Of a stretch of 64,000 nucleotides of DNA, positions 24,688 to 33,436 are shown one piece after another. Origin of the DNA: Gaiella sp038230035 (GTDB lineage Bacteria; Actinomycetota; Thermoleophilia; Gaiellales; Gaiellaceae); the NCBI GenBank assembly GCA_038230035.1, contig JBBRNX010000007.1, positions 62,001 through 126,000 on the forward strand, written 5' to 3'. Position numbers and translations under genes: made by a program. The notes beneath the pieces were generated by a model, which saw only the letters and a list, made by a program, of their open reading frames with translations, was not told where the DNA came from and did not search any database. Each line of letters starts with the position of its first letter. Position 1 is the stretch's first letter.

Positions 24688-26658
24688 ATGAACGTGGCGG
24701 TCGGCGCGATCGTCCTCGCGACGCTCGTCGCCGCCGCAGGTGTGATGTTCCTGAGCCGCGCTCTCTTCCTCTGGCGGCTCGTCAAGCTCGGCAAGCCGGT
24801 CGACCGCGGCGGCGACGTGCCACAGCGGGCTCGCGCAGAAGCCGAGATCGTCCTCGGCCAGCGCAAGCTCTTCCAGCGGCTCGTCCCCGGCCTCATGCAC
24901 GCGTTCATCTTCTGGGGCTTCCTGGTCCTCTTCCCGACGATCGTGATCGCCCTGATCGGCGCAGTCGATCGCGGCTCGACGCTGCCGTGGCTCGGCCGCC
25001 AGGGCTGGTTCGCGTTTCTCGTCGACCTCTTCGCGGTGCTCGTCCTGGCGGGAGTCGTCGCGGCCGTGCTCATCCGCACCGTGCAGCGCCCGGCGCGCTT
25101 CTCTGGCAGCCACATCGGGGAGGCGTATCTGATCCTCTGCCTGATCGCAGGGATCGTCGTGACGCTGCTCCTCTGGCACGCGTCGCGGATCGCGACCAGC
25201 TTCAACGAGTGGCCTGCCGGCTGGTCACCGGTCTCGAACGCGCTCTCCAACCTCCTCGGCTCGGGCCATGCGGCGCGCGTCTACGAGCGGATCCTTGTCT
25301 GGGCGCACGTCGCGATCATTCTGAGCTTCCTCGCGTACCTGCCGCACTCGAAGCACCTGCACATCGCAACAGCCGCGATCAACGTCTGGTTCGCCCGCAC
25401 CCGTGCCCGCGGGCGCCTCGAGCCGCTCCGCTTCGACGCCGAGAACGAGGCCGACCTCAGGTTCGGCACCGCAACGATCGCCGACCTGACCTGGAAGCAG
25501 ATGATCGACTCTTTCTCGTGCACCGAGTGCGGTCGTTGCCAGGACGCGTGCCCCGCGCACGCCACCGGGAAGATCCTGTCGCCAAAGCTGCTGATCATGG
25601 GCGTGCGTGACCAGCTGTTCGCGGAAGGGCAGGCGGCCCTAGACGGAGGCGAACTGACGCCGATCGTCGGCAACGGCGTCCCCGAGGAGATGGTGTGGGA
25701 TTGCGTCACGTGCGGCGCCTGCGTCGAGGTGTGCCCCGTCTCGATCGAGCACGTCGACCACATCGTCGACCTACGCCGTCAGCTCGTGATGGTCGACTCG
25801 AGCTTCCCTGCCGAGGCCGAGCCGATGCTGCGCGATGTCGAGCGTGCCGCGAACCCGTGGGGCAAGCCGCAGGTCGACCGGGCGGCGTGGGCCGAGGGTC
25901 TGGGTGTCCGCGTGCTCGAGCCGGGCGATCCCGCGCCGGAAGTCCTCTACTGGGTCGGCTGCGCAGCGTCGTTCGACGAGCGGGCACGCACCGCGGCCGA
26001 GTCGACGGCGAAGCTGCTGCAGGCGGCGGGCGTCGACTTCGCGATCCTCGGCCCGCGCGAGTCGTGCACCGGCGATCCGGCCCGGCGGATGGGCAACGAG
26101 TACGTCTTCCAGTCGTTCGCCGAGCAAAACGTCTCGACGCTGAACGAGGCCGGTGTGACGAAGATCGTCGCCAGCTGCCCGCACTGCTTCAACACGCTCG
26201 CGAACGAGTACCCCGACTTCGGCGGCAGCTACGAGGTCGTCCACCATACGGAGTTGCTGGCCGATCTCGTGCGCGAGGGTCGGCTGGCACCGGCGGGCGG
26301 GGAGCAGACGATCACCTACCACGACTCGTGCTACCTGGCGCGCCACAACGACGTTCGCTCGGATCCGCGCGAGCTTGTCGCAGCTGTCGGTCGCCCGCTG
26401 GAGATGGCGCGCAGCGGCAAGAAGACATTCTGCTGCGGTGCCGGTGGCGCGCACATGTGGATGGAGGAGCGGGGAGGACCGATCAACGAGGAGCGCGTCC
26501 GCGAGGCGGCCGAGACGGGCGCCGAGACGCTCGCAGTCGCCTGTCCGTTCTGCACGGTGATGCTCGACGATGGCGTCCGCGCCAGCGGTCGCGACCTCCG
26601 CGTGGTCGATGTCGCAACCCTCCTGGCCGAGTCGATCGCCGGCTCGACAGTCGACTAG
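24688..26658 (+). CDS. Membrane Fe-S ETF:(mena)quinone oxidoreductase, DgcB/EMO-like
   Basis: A 656-residue fusion. It has an N-terminal membrane part of about five to six helices (residues 1-250), like the haem b subunits of nitrate or heterodisulfide reductases. A dicluster ferredoxin region follows (CTECGRCQDACP about 278-289, CVTCGACVEVCP about 339-350), then two CCG domains (SCPHCFNTL; YHDSCYLARHN, CCGAGG and CPFC). The same layout occurs in DgcB of dimethylglycine catabolism and in the EMO/EtfFeS enzymes that link ETF to quinone. Position after etfB2-etfA2 supports ETF oxidation. The start lies next to hairpin 4 of the preceding array. Confidence 0.88.
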   Translation: MNVAVGAIVLATLVAAAGVMFLSRALFLWRLVKLGKPVDRGGDVPQRARAEAEIVLGQRKLFQRLVPGLMHAFIFWGFLVLFPTIVIALIGAVDRGSTLPWLGRQGWFAFLVDLFAVLVLAGVVAAVLIRTVQRPARFSGSHIGEAYLILCLIAGIVVTLLLWHASRIATSFNEWPAGWSPVSNALSNLLGSGHAARVYERILVWAHVAIILSFLAYLPHSKHLHIATAAINVWFARTRARGRLEPLRFDAENEADLRFGTATIADLTWKQMIDSFSCTECGRCQDACPAHATGKILSPKLLIMGVRDQLFAEGQAALDGGELTPIVGNGVPEEMVWDCVTCGACVEVCPVSIEHVDHIVDLRRQLVMVDSSFPAEAEPMLRDVERAANPWGKPQVDRAAWAEGLGVRVLEPGDPAPEVLYWVGCAASFDERARTAAESTAKLLQAAGVDFAILGPRESCTGDPARRMGNEYVFQSFAEQNVSTLNEAGVTKIVASCPHCFNTLANEYPDFGGSYEVVHHTELLADLVREGRLAPAGGEQTITYHDSCYLARHNDVRSDPRELVAAVGRPLEMARSGKKTFCCGAGGAHMWMEERGGPINEERVREAAETGAETLAVACPFCTVMLDDGVRASGRDLRVVDVATLLAESIAGSTVD

Positions 26659-26661
26659 AGT
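26656..26661 (+). promoter_or_regulatory. Candidate -10 element TAGAGT
   Basis: TAGAGT overlaps the stop of the Fe-S oxidoreductase and is seven bases before the glyA ATG at 26669, so glyA may also be transcribed on its own. Confidence 0.45.
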
Positions 26662-26668
26662 GGCCCCG

Positions 26669-27976
26669 ATGTCCGTCGTTGCAGACTCGCTTGCGCTGCT
26701 CCGTTCTGGTGGGCTGGAGACGAACGACCCTGAGATCGCCGAGCTCATCGGCCGCGAGCTCGACAGGCAGCGCGGCCAGATCGAGCTGATCGCGTCAGAG
26801 AACTTCACCTGGCCGGCAGTGCTCGAAGCGGTCGGCAGCGTCCCCACGAACAAGTACGCCGAGGGCTACCCCGGCAAGCGTTACTACGGCGGTTGCGAGG
26901 TCGTCGACGAGATCGAGCGGCTCGCGATCGACCGCGCGAAGGAGCTGTTCGGCGCTGAGCACGCGAACGCGCAGCCGCACGCTGGCGCCCAAGCGAACAT
27001 GGCTGCGTACTTCGCGTGTCTCCAGCCGGGCGACACGATTCTCTCGCTGCGGCTCGATCACGGTGGCCATCTCACGCATGGGCTGAAGGTCAACTTCTCC
27101 GGCCGGCTCTACGGGATCGTCCACTACGGCGTCTCGCGTGAGACGAGCCTCGTCGACTACGACGAGGTGCTCGAGCTCGCCAAGGAGCACCGCCCGAAGC
27201 TGATCGTCTGCGGCGGCTCGGCGTACCCGCGCACCGTCGAGACGTGGAAGTTCCGGCGCATCGCCGACGAGGTCGGCGCGCTCCTGATGTGCGACATGGC
27301 CCATTTCTCGGGCCTCGTCGCGGCTGGTCTCCATCCCAACCCGGTCGAGGACTGCGACTTCGTGACGTCGACCACGCACAAGACGCTCGCCGGCCCGCGC
27401 TCCGGCTTCGTCCTCTGCAAGGAAGAGCACGCGCAGGCGCTTGACCGCGCTGTGTTCCCGGGGATGCAGGGCGGGCCGCTGCAGCATGTGATCGCCGCCA
27501 AGGCGACGTGCTTCCGACTCGCTGCGACCGAGGCGTTCCGCGAGTACCAGCGGCAGGTGCGCGCGAACGCCGACGCCCTCTCCGCCGAGCTCATCGACGG
27601 TGGGCTCGACGTTCTCACGGGCGGCACCGACACGCATCTCCTCCAGCTCGACCTCAGGCGGACGGACTGGACGGGGAAGGACGCCGAGGAGCGGCTGCAC
27701 GAGGCAAAGCTGACCGTGAACCGCAACACGGTGCCCTATGACGAGCGTCCGCCGACGATCGCGTCGGGTGTGCGGATCGGTACCCCTGCCGCCACGATGC
27801 GCGGGTTCGACGCTAACGACTTCCGTGAAGTGGGGCGCATCATCTGTGGCGCGCTCGTCGCCGGTGTTGATCAGAACAGCGCCGATCTGACAGAGCTCGC
27901 GGCAAGGAGCGAGGCGATCTGCGACCGGCGACCGCTCTACCCGGGGTTCCGCGGTTACACGGAATACGTGACATGA
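26669..27976 (+). CDS. glyA: Serine hydroxymethyltransferase
   Basis: A 435-residue PLP enzyme. IELIASENF, the YYGGCEVVDEIE segment and the PLP lysine in TSTTHKTLAGPRSG (about residue 237) are diagnostic. It interconverts serine and glycine with CH2-tetrahydrofolate. Placed after the demethylating dehydrogenase, it would use both products (glycine and CH2-THF) to make serine. It may also have its own promoter. The stop overlaps upp (ATGA). Confidence 0.96.
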   Translation: MSVVADSLALLRSGGLETNDPEIAELIGRELDRQRGQIELIASENFTWPAVLEAVGSVPTNKYAEGYPGKRYYGGCEVVDEIERLAIDRAKELFGAEHANAQPHAGAQANMAAYFACLQPGDTILSLRLDHGGHLTHGLKVNFSGRLYGIVHYGVSRETSLVDYDEVLELAKEHRPKLIVCGGSAYPRTVETWKFRRIADEVGALLMCDMAHFSGLVAAGLHPNPVEDCDFVTSTTHKTLAGPRSGFVLCKEEHAQALDRAVFPGMQGGPLQHVIAAKATCFRLAATEAFREYQRQVRANADALSAELIDGGLDVLTGGTDTHLLQLDLRRTDWTGKDAEERLHEAKLTVNRNTVPYDERPPTIASGVRIGTPAATMRGFDANDFREVGRIICGALVAGVDQNSADLTELAARSEAICDRRPLYPGFRGYTEYVT

Positions 27977-28620
27977 GCGTCGTGTCGGGTCTAGGGACGG
28001 TCGTCGAGGTCGACCATCCTCTCGTCCAACACAAGCTCGGGCTCCTGCGCGATGTCACGACGACGACGCAGCAGTTTCGCCAGCTGGTCAACGAGCTCAC
28101 GTTGCTGCTGACCTACGAGGCGACGAAGGATCTCGCCGACGAGGAGATCGAGATCGAGACACCCATGGAGCGCACTGCGGCACGGCGCATCTCCGGCAAG
28201 AAGGTTGCCGTCTGCCCGATCCTGCGGGCGGGTGTCGGCATGCTCGATGCCGTTCTTTCGTTGATCCCCGGCGCGCGCGTCGGCTTCATCGGGCTCTACC
28301 GGAACGAGGAGACATTGGAGCCGGTCGAGTACTTCGTGAAGCTGCCGAATGACATCGTCGATCGCGACGTGCTCCTCCTCGACCCGATGCTGGCAACCGG
28401 CAACTCGACCGCTGCTGCTGTCGCGACGGTGAAGGCAGCGGGCGCGACGTCGGTGCGGCTGATAGCGCTGATCGCCGCTCCGGAGGGGATCGCGCGGATC
28501 CACCGCGACCATCCGGACGTCTCGATCGTCGTCGCCTCGGTCGATCGTGCGTTGAACGAGAAGGGCTACATCGTCCCCGGGCTCGGGGATGCAGGCGACC
28601 GCCTCTACGGCACGAAGTAA
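27973..28620 (+). CDS. upp: Uracil phosphoribosyltransferase
   Basis: A 215-residue PRT-fold enzyme with the PRPP motif LLDPMLATGNSTAAA, the PILRAGVGMLDA loop and the C-terminal YIVPGLGDAGDR uracil-binding segment. It salvages uracil to UMP. It overlaps glyA by four bases, the common glyA-upp gene order. Confidence 0.96.
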   Translation: MSVVSGLGTVVEVDHPLVQHKLGLLRDVTTTTQQFRQLVNELTLLLTYEATKDLADEEIEIETPMERTAARRISGKKVAVCPILRAGVGMLDAVLSLIPGARVGFIGLYRNEETLEPVEYFVKLPNDIVDRDVLLLDPMLATGNSTAAAVATVKAAGATSVRLIALIAAPEGIARIHRDHPDVSIVVASVDRALNEKGYIVPGLGDAGDRLYGTK

Positions 28621-28625
28621 TCAAC

Positions 28626-29753
28626 GTGCACGACCTCAGGGCCCACCCCGAGGTGCTCTACGGAGCGGTCATCGCACTCGTCATCGTGATTGCGCTGACG
28701 CCGGCGGTGGGTGGGATGGCAAGGCTTCTGGGTGTCGTCGATCAGCCGGACGGGCGACGGCTCAACCGGCGTCCGGTGCCTCGGCTCGGCGGGCTCGGGA
28801 TCTTCCTCGGGATCCTCGTACCGGCGCTTGCGTTCCTCAACCTTTCGGGCGAGATGCGCGGCGTCCTGATCGGCGCCGCGGTCGCATGTGTCGTCGGAGC
28901 GGTCGACGACTTCCGCGGGCTCGAGCCGATCGCCAAGCTGGCCGGGCAGATCGTTGCCGCTGCAATCCCGACCGCGTTCGGCGTCTGGATCGACCACTTC
29001 ACGCTCCCGTTTGTCGGTGCTGTGGACGTCCCAGCTTGGGTGGGCGTGCCGCTGACGATCCTCTGGATCGTCGCCGTGATGAACATGGTCAACTTCCTCG
29101 ACGGGCTCGACGGCCTCGCAGCCGGGGTGTGCGGGATCTCAGGTGTGACGTTCGCCGTACTCGCGTTGTCACTCGGCAAGACCGACGCGGCGATCCTCTC
29201 GGCTGTGGTCGCTGGTGCCTGCGTCGGCTTCCTCCGCCACAATTTCTTCCCGGCGCGGATCTTCATGGGCGACTCGGGCGCTCTCGTCCTCGGCTACACG
29301 CTTGCCTCCGTTGCCGTCGCCGGGTTGCTGAAGACGGCATCGACCGTCGTTCTCTTCATGCCGCTCCTTGTCCTTGCTGTGCCGATCATCGACACGTCGT
29401 TCGTCGTGGCGAAGCGGATGAAGCACGGTGTTCCGGTCTACGCCGCCGACCGGAGCCACCTGCACCACCGTTTCGTGAACATCGGCTTCTCACAGCGGCG
29501 GGCGGCCCTGACGATGTGGGCCTGGTGCGGTACCCTGGCGGCGGCTGCGCTCGCGACGCGCTTCGTGCCGTTCCGCGAAGGCGGCCACTGGCACCTGGGT
29601 GGAACGATCGCCGTCGTCGGGATCGCCGTCGTTGCTCTCGTTTTCTCGGTCTACATCGTCTACCTGCTCGAGATCGTGAAGCTCGCAAACCCGCGGCTCC
29701 GGCGTCGTGTGGCCGAGGAGAGCGCCGAGGGCACCGACCGCCGCAGCGCATGA
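28626..29753 (+). CDS. Polyprenyl-phosphate N-acetylhexosamine-1-phosphate transferase (WecA/TagO/MraY family)
   Basis: A 375-residue protein with about ten to eleven membrane helices. It has the family's Asp-rich and active-site motifs: VVGAVDDFRGLEP, NFLDGLDGLAAG, RHNFFPARIFMGDSGAL and the histidine cluster DRSHLHHRF. It transfers a sugar-1-phosphate from UDP-HexNAc to undecaprenyl phosphate at the start of wall-polymer assembly. The GTG start at 28626 has no evident ribosome-binding site. The stop overlaps the start of the cyclase gene (ATGA). Confidence 0.92.
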   Translation: MHDLRAHPEVLYGAVIALVIVIALTPAVGGMARLLGVVDQPDGRRLNRRPVPRLGGLGIFLGILVPALAFLNLSGEMRGVLIGAAVACVVGAVDDFRGLEPIAKLAGQIVAAAIPTAFGVWIDHFTLPFVGAVDVPAWVGVPLTILWIVAVMNMVNFLDGLDGLAAGVCGISGVTFAVLALSLGKTDAAILSAVVAGACVGFLRHNFFPARIFMGDSGALVLGYTLASVAVAGLLKTASTVVLFMPLLVLAVPIIDTSFVVAKRMKHGVPVYAADRSHLHHRFVNIGFSQRRAALTMWAWCGTLAAAALATRFVPFREGGHWHLGGTIAVVGIAVVALVFSVYIVYLLEIVKLANPRLRRRVAEESAEGTDRRSA

Positions 29754-30536
29754 CGAGCTCGTCCGTCCCGCAAGGAACCGTCACGTTCGTCTTTACCCGA
29801 CATCGAGGGCTCGACCGAGCTCCTCAAGCGGCTCGGCGATCGCTATGCCGAGGTCGTTGCCGAGCACCGCAGGTTCCTGCGTGAGGAGTTCGGCGGTCGA
29901 GACGGGGTGGAGATTGACACCCAGGGCGACGCCTTCTTCTTCTCCTTCGTGCGCGCTCGGGACGCGGTCGCTGCCGCGGTGGCCGCGCAGCTGCGGCTGG
30001 CTGCGCACTCGTGGCCGGACGGGTCGACGCTCCGCGTGCGTATGAGCCTGCACACGGGCGAGCCGGTGGTCGGTGAGGAGGGCTACGTCGGGATCGACGT
30101 CGTCCGGGCAGCGCGCATCTGTGCGGCCGGCCACGGTGGACAGGTGCTGCTCTCGGCGGCGACTGCAGCGCTCGTCGGCACGTCCTTGCCGGATGGTGTG
30201 AGCGAGCGCGACCTCGGCGAGCACCGTCTCAAGGACATCGACCGGCCGGAACGGATCTACCAGCTGGACGTCGATGGGCTGTCGACCTCGTTCCCGCCCC
30301 TGCGGACGCACGGCGAGGCGCCGCTCGACTTCGAGCAGCGGCTCGAGCGCAAGATCAAGTCGTATGTCGAGAGGTGTGTCGAGATGGCGCTCTCGAATCC
30401 GGACGCCTTCGCCTCAGAGCTGCCTTCGGGAATGACGAAGGTCGCCGCCGGCGGGCTCCTCGTCGCGTTCTTCGCCCTCTGCCTGCTCGCGCTGCTCGTG
30501 GTCGGGATCGTGCTGATCGTACGCTTTGCGTTCTAG
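29750..30536 (+). pseudogene. Class III adenylyl/guanylyl cyclase gene with a +1 frameshift
   Basis: Translation from ATG 29750 gives MTSSSVPQGTVTFVFT and then leaves the family sequence. Dropping one C of the CCC at 29796-29798 restores TFVFT-DIEGSTELLKRLG, the classic start of a cyclase domain including the first metal-binding Asp. The rest is intact: GDAFFFSF with the second Asp, LHTGEP, RAARICAAGHGGQVLLS, then a hinge and a C-terminal membrane helix. The only downstream start in the intact frame (GTG 29907) would lose the first Asp. It is either a recent pseudogene, a sequencing error or a recoded site. Confidence 0.75.
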
Positions 30537-30614
30537 AAGAACCGTAACGAAGTACGCCGAAATCGAAGGCCGAAAGCGGCATTTCGCTGTCACAAGCTCG
30601 GCCACTCATCCTGG

Positions 30615-30620
30615 TATGCT
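30615..30620 (+). promoter_or_regulatory. Candidate -10 element TATGCT for the atp operon
   Basis: TATGCT plus seven bases precedes the ATG at 30628, the first gene of the ATP synthase operon. Confidence 0.5.
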
Positions 30621-30627
30621 CCGGCCG

Positions 30628-30831
30628 ATGGAGCCGTCTTCGCGCCCCACGTTCTCCCCTGCCGGAGCCGGCGGCTTGCTGGTCGCCACGACTGTCGCCT
30701 CGATCGGAGTCGGCTCGCTGATTGGCTGGGCCGCAGGCGACTGGGCGATCGGCGCCCTCGGCGGTGCGGTTGTGGGTCTGCCGGCCGGTGTCGCGGCGGT
30801 CTACAAGACGTACGGGGATGCGTTCCGTTGA
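30628..30831 (+). CDS. Small AtpZ/AtpI-like membrane protein
   Basis: A 67-residue protein with two membrane helices (around LVATTVASIGVGSLIGW and IGALGGAVVGLPAGVAAVY), the size and glycine-rich pattern of the putative F1Fo subunits AtpZ/AtpI that lead many atp operons. The ATG at 30628 is chosen over an upstream in-frame start because TATGCT precedes it. The stop overlaps the TTG start of the next gene. Confidence 0.75.
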   Translation: MEPSSRPTFSPAGAGGLLVATTVASIGVGSLIGWAAGDWAIGALGGAVVGLPAGVAAVYKTYGDAFR

Positions 30832-31220
30832 GCGGCGGCGCTATCTTCACCGAGCCGCGGGCGGAGCCGAGTCACCTCATCCCGGCACTGGTCGGAGGGC
30901 TCGTGCTCGCGATCGCCTTTCCTGTCTTTCTCGTTGCCGGCTGGAACCTCGCAGGCTGGGGGCTCGCGACCGTCCTCTATGTTGCGATCCACGCGCTAAA
31001 CCTCCTTCTCGCGCAGCTCCGGTCGCGAACGAGCAATCTCGCCGCATCTGGCGTCCAGGCGTTCGCCCTCTTTTTCAAGTCGCTCGGCCTGCTCGTGGTG
31101 CTGCTCGCGACCGCAGTCGCCAACCCACACCTCGCAATCGGAGCGGCGCTCACTTACGCGCTCGCCTACACCGCCGAGCTCGGCCTCTCGCTCGTCATCT
31201 ACTTCGGAGCGACCCGATGA
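30828..31220 (+). CDS. atpI: AtpI-like membrane protein of the ATP synthase operon
   Basis: A 130-residue protein with four predicted helices (residues about 18-38, 40-65, 78-96, 100-125), just upstream of atpB and coupled to it (ATGA). This fits AtpI, thought to help assemble the c-ring. Similarity is by architecture and position only. The TTG at 30828 overlaps the preceding stop (TTGA) and no ATG or GTG lies near the N-terminus. Confidence 0.65.
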   Translation: MSGGAIFTEPRAEPSHLIPALVGGLVLAIAFPVFLVAGWNLAGWGLATVLYVAIHALNLLLAQLRSRTSNLAASGVQAFALFFKSLGLLVVLLATAVANPHLAIGAALTYALAYTAELGLSLVIYFGATR

Positions 31221-32068
31221 GACGGCTTCGGCTACTTGGAACTGCCACCTTGCTCGCGCTGCTCATGCCGCAGGTCGCGATGGCGCGCGGCAAATTCGAC
31301 CCAACGACGGAGTTCGAGCAACACGAATGGATCCCGATCCATCTCGGCCCGCTCAACCTCTCGATCACGAAGGCCGTCGTCTACCTGATGATCGGGACGG
31401 TGCTCACGATCGCGCTCGGGCTGTTCTCGATGCGCGTCAAGATGCCCGGTCGCCGGCAGGCGCTCGGCGAGCAGATCTACGAGGTCGCGCAGGTGCAGGT
31501 CGCCGAGCAGGGTCTGCCTTCGAAGGCGATCGGGCGCTGGTTCCCCTACGTCGCGACGATCATGATCTTCATCTGGGTTGTGAACATGCTCGGTTTCCTG
31601 CCGCTGCCTCTGACTGGCGAGAAATGGCATGGGATCCCGACGTGGGGCATCTACGCCGCGACCTCGTCGATCTCTGTGACGCTCGCGCTCGCGCTGCTGA
31701 CCTTCGTCTTCACCCATTACGAGGGCATCCGATGGAATGGCCCGGTGCGCTACTTCAAGAGTTGGATCCCGGAGGCACCGAAGCCGCTACTCGCATTGAT
31801 CGTGCCGCTCGAGGTACTCGGCCAGTTCATGCGCCTGATCTCGCTGTCCGTCCGCCTGTTCGCGAACATGCTTGCGGGCCACATCCTGATCCTGACCTTC
31901 ATCGGCCTGATGTTCATCCTGCAGTCCGTGATCCTCGCGGTGGTCGTCGTTCCTGTCGCCGCAGCCTTCTATCTCTTCGAGGTCGTCATCGTTGTCTCGA
32001 TTCAGGCCTTCATCTTCGCTGCCCTGTCTGCCATCTACATCGGCTCGGCGATCGAGCCGGAGCACTAG
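31217..32068 (+). CDS. atpB: ATP synthase Fo subunit a
   Basis: A 283-residue membrane protein with an N-terminal cleavable-looking segment (MRRLRLLGTATLLALL..AMA). The proton-path arginine is in LISLSVRLFANMLAGH, and the C-terminal helix carries FEVVIVVSIQAFIFAAL. It forms the proton half-channels with the c-ring. An AGGAGG for atpE overlaps its end. Confidence 0.95.
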   Translation: MRRLRLLGTATLLALLMPQVAMARGKFDPTTEFEQHEWIPIHLGPLNLSITKAVVYLMIGTVLTIALGLFSMRVKMPGRRQALGEQIYEVAQVQVAEQGLPSKAIGRWFPYVATIMIFIWVVNMLGFLPLPLTGEKWHGIPTWGIYAATSSISVTLALALLTFVFTHYEGIRWNGPVRYFKSWIPEAPKPLLALIVPLEVLGQFMRLISLSVRLFANMLAGHILILTFIGLMFILQSVILAVVVVPVAAAFYLFEVVIVVSIQAFIFAALSAIYIGSAIEPEH

Positions 32069-32082
32069 GAGGAAAACACCGC

Positions 32083-32343
32083 ATGTTCCATCTTCTCGTT
32101 GCAACCTCGGGCGACGCGACGAAAGCCGGCAAGGCGATCGGGCTCGCTCTCGGCGTCGGCCTCGGCGCGCTCGGCGCCGGTGTCGGCATCGGCAACATCT
32201 TCGGCTCGATGATCCAGGCAGTCGCCCGCCAGCCGGAGCTCAAGGGCGAGCTCAGCGGCATCCAGTGGCTCGGCTTCGCGCTCACCGAGGCCGTCGTCTT
32301 CTACGGCCTGCTCGGGTCGATTCTGGCGTACGTCCTCGTCTGA
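32083..32343 (+). CDS. atpE: ATP synthase Fo subunit c
   Basis: An 86-residue hairpin protein. Helix 1 is glycine-rich (LGVGLGALGAGVGIGNIFG), the polar loop is RQPE (49-52), and helix 2 carries the ion-binding Glu69 in LTEAVVFYG. The ligands needed for sodium specificity are not evident, so it is probably proton-driven. AGGAGG lies ten bases upstream of the ATG. It overlaps atpF by one base (TGATG). Confidence 0.96.
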   Translation: MFHLLVATSGDATKAGKAIGLALGVGLGALGAGVGIGNIFGSMIQAVARQPELKGELSGIQWLGFALTEAVVFYGLLGSILAYVLV

Positions 32344-32870
32344 TGCTCGTCGCGTCGAACCCGCTGATCCAGGTCACACCTGGGTTGATGATCTGGACGA
32401 TCGTTTGTTTCCTGATCGCGCTGTTCGTGCTGAAGCGCTATGCGTTCGGTCCCGTCCAGACCATGATCGACAAGCGGCGTGACCAGATCGCCCAGTCGAT
32501 CGCCGAAGCGGACGCGGCACGCACGGAAGCACGCGAGCTGCTCGAGCAGCATCGCGCGTTGATCGGTCAGGCCAAGAGCGAGTCGGCGGAGATCCTCGCC
32601 GACGCGCGCAAGGTCGGCGACGCGCAGCTCGCTCGCGTCAAGGACGAGGCCGAAGCCGATCGTGCCCGCAGGCTCGAGGACACGCGGAAGCAGATCGAGG
32701 CGGAGACCAGCCGCGCGCTCGACCAGATCCGCACCGAAGTCGCCGACCTCACCGTCGCAGCAACTCAGCGGGTCGTCGGGAAGGTGCTCGACACGGCAGA
32801 CCAGCGACGCTTGATCGACGAGGCGATCGCAGACCTCGACTTCTCAGCCCTGGAGAGCCGCCAGAACTGA
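32343..32870 (+). CDS. atpF: ATP synthase Fo subunit b
   Basis: A 175-residue peripheral-stalk subunit: one N-terminal membrane helix (LMIWTIVCFLIALFVLKRYA) followed by a long Glu/Arg/Ala-rich coiled coil (about residues 40-150). It links subunit a to delta and F1. It overlaps atpH by one base. Confidence 0.95.
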   Translation: MLVASNPLIQVTPGLMIWTIVCFLIALFVLKRYAFGPVQTMIDKRRDQIAQSIAEADAARTEARELLEQHRALIGQAKSESAEILADARKVGDAQLARVKDEAEADRARRLEDTRKQIEAETSRALDQIRTEVADLTVAATQRVVGKVLDTADQRRLIDEAIADLDFSALESRQN

Positions 32871-33403
32871 TGGCTGCTGCACAACGCATCTACGCGAAGG
32901 CCCTCTTCGGGGCCGCGCAGGACGCCGGTCGGGTCGACGCCGTCGACCGGGACTTCGGCGCGTTCGCCGAGGCGCTCGACGCCACCCCCGAGCTGGCCGC
33001 GTTCCTCGGCAACCCGCAGGTCGAGACCGCGGCGAAGATCGACGTCGTCGGTCAGCTCGCCGAAGGCGGCGACGACCTCGTGCGGAACACGCTGCGGCTG
33101 CTCGCCGAGAAGGGCCGCGGTGGTGAGATCGCAGAGGTGTACACGGAGCTCCGCGCACTCATCGATCGCGCCCAGGGACGCGTCGCAGTCGAGCTGACGA
33201 CCGCGCACGAGCTCTCGGACGACGAGGCGCGCACCATCGTCGGTCAGATCGAAAAGTCCTCCGGCAGGACAGTCGAGGCCACCCGCAATGTCGACCCGAG
33301 CCTCATCGGCGGGATGATCCTCCAGGCCGGATCGCTGCGCGTTGACGCCAGCGTGCGCGGCCGCCTGGAGCGCCTCCGCCGCGAGCTCGCCACAACCCGA
33401 TAA
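32870..33403 (+). CDS. atpH: ATP synthase F1 subunit delta
   Basis: A 177-residue delta/OSCP protein. It has an N-terminal helical bundle (RIYAKALFGAAQDAGRVD..) and a C-terminal domain ending DPSLIGGMILQAGSLRVDAS, the family's conserved close. It is a separate protein, not fused to b as in mycobacteria. Confidence 0.94.
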   Translation: MAAAQRIYAKALFGAAQDAGRVDAVDRDFGAFAEALDATPELAAFLGNPQVETAAKIDVVGQLAEGGDDLVRNTLRLLAEKGRGGEIAEVYTELRALIDRAQGRVAVELTTAHELSDDEARTIVGQIEKSSGRTVEATRNVDPSLIGGMILQAGSLRVDASVRGRLERLRRELATTR

Positions 33404-33436
33404 TCGAAGATCGAGTAACGAGAAGAGGAGAACGAC

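Noticed and set aside
24506..24691. 61-codon frame across the hairpin array
   Set aside because: Its proline-rich product simply translates the inverted repeats and ends inside the next gene. There is no independent evidence of coding.
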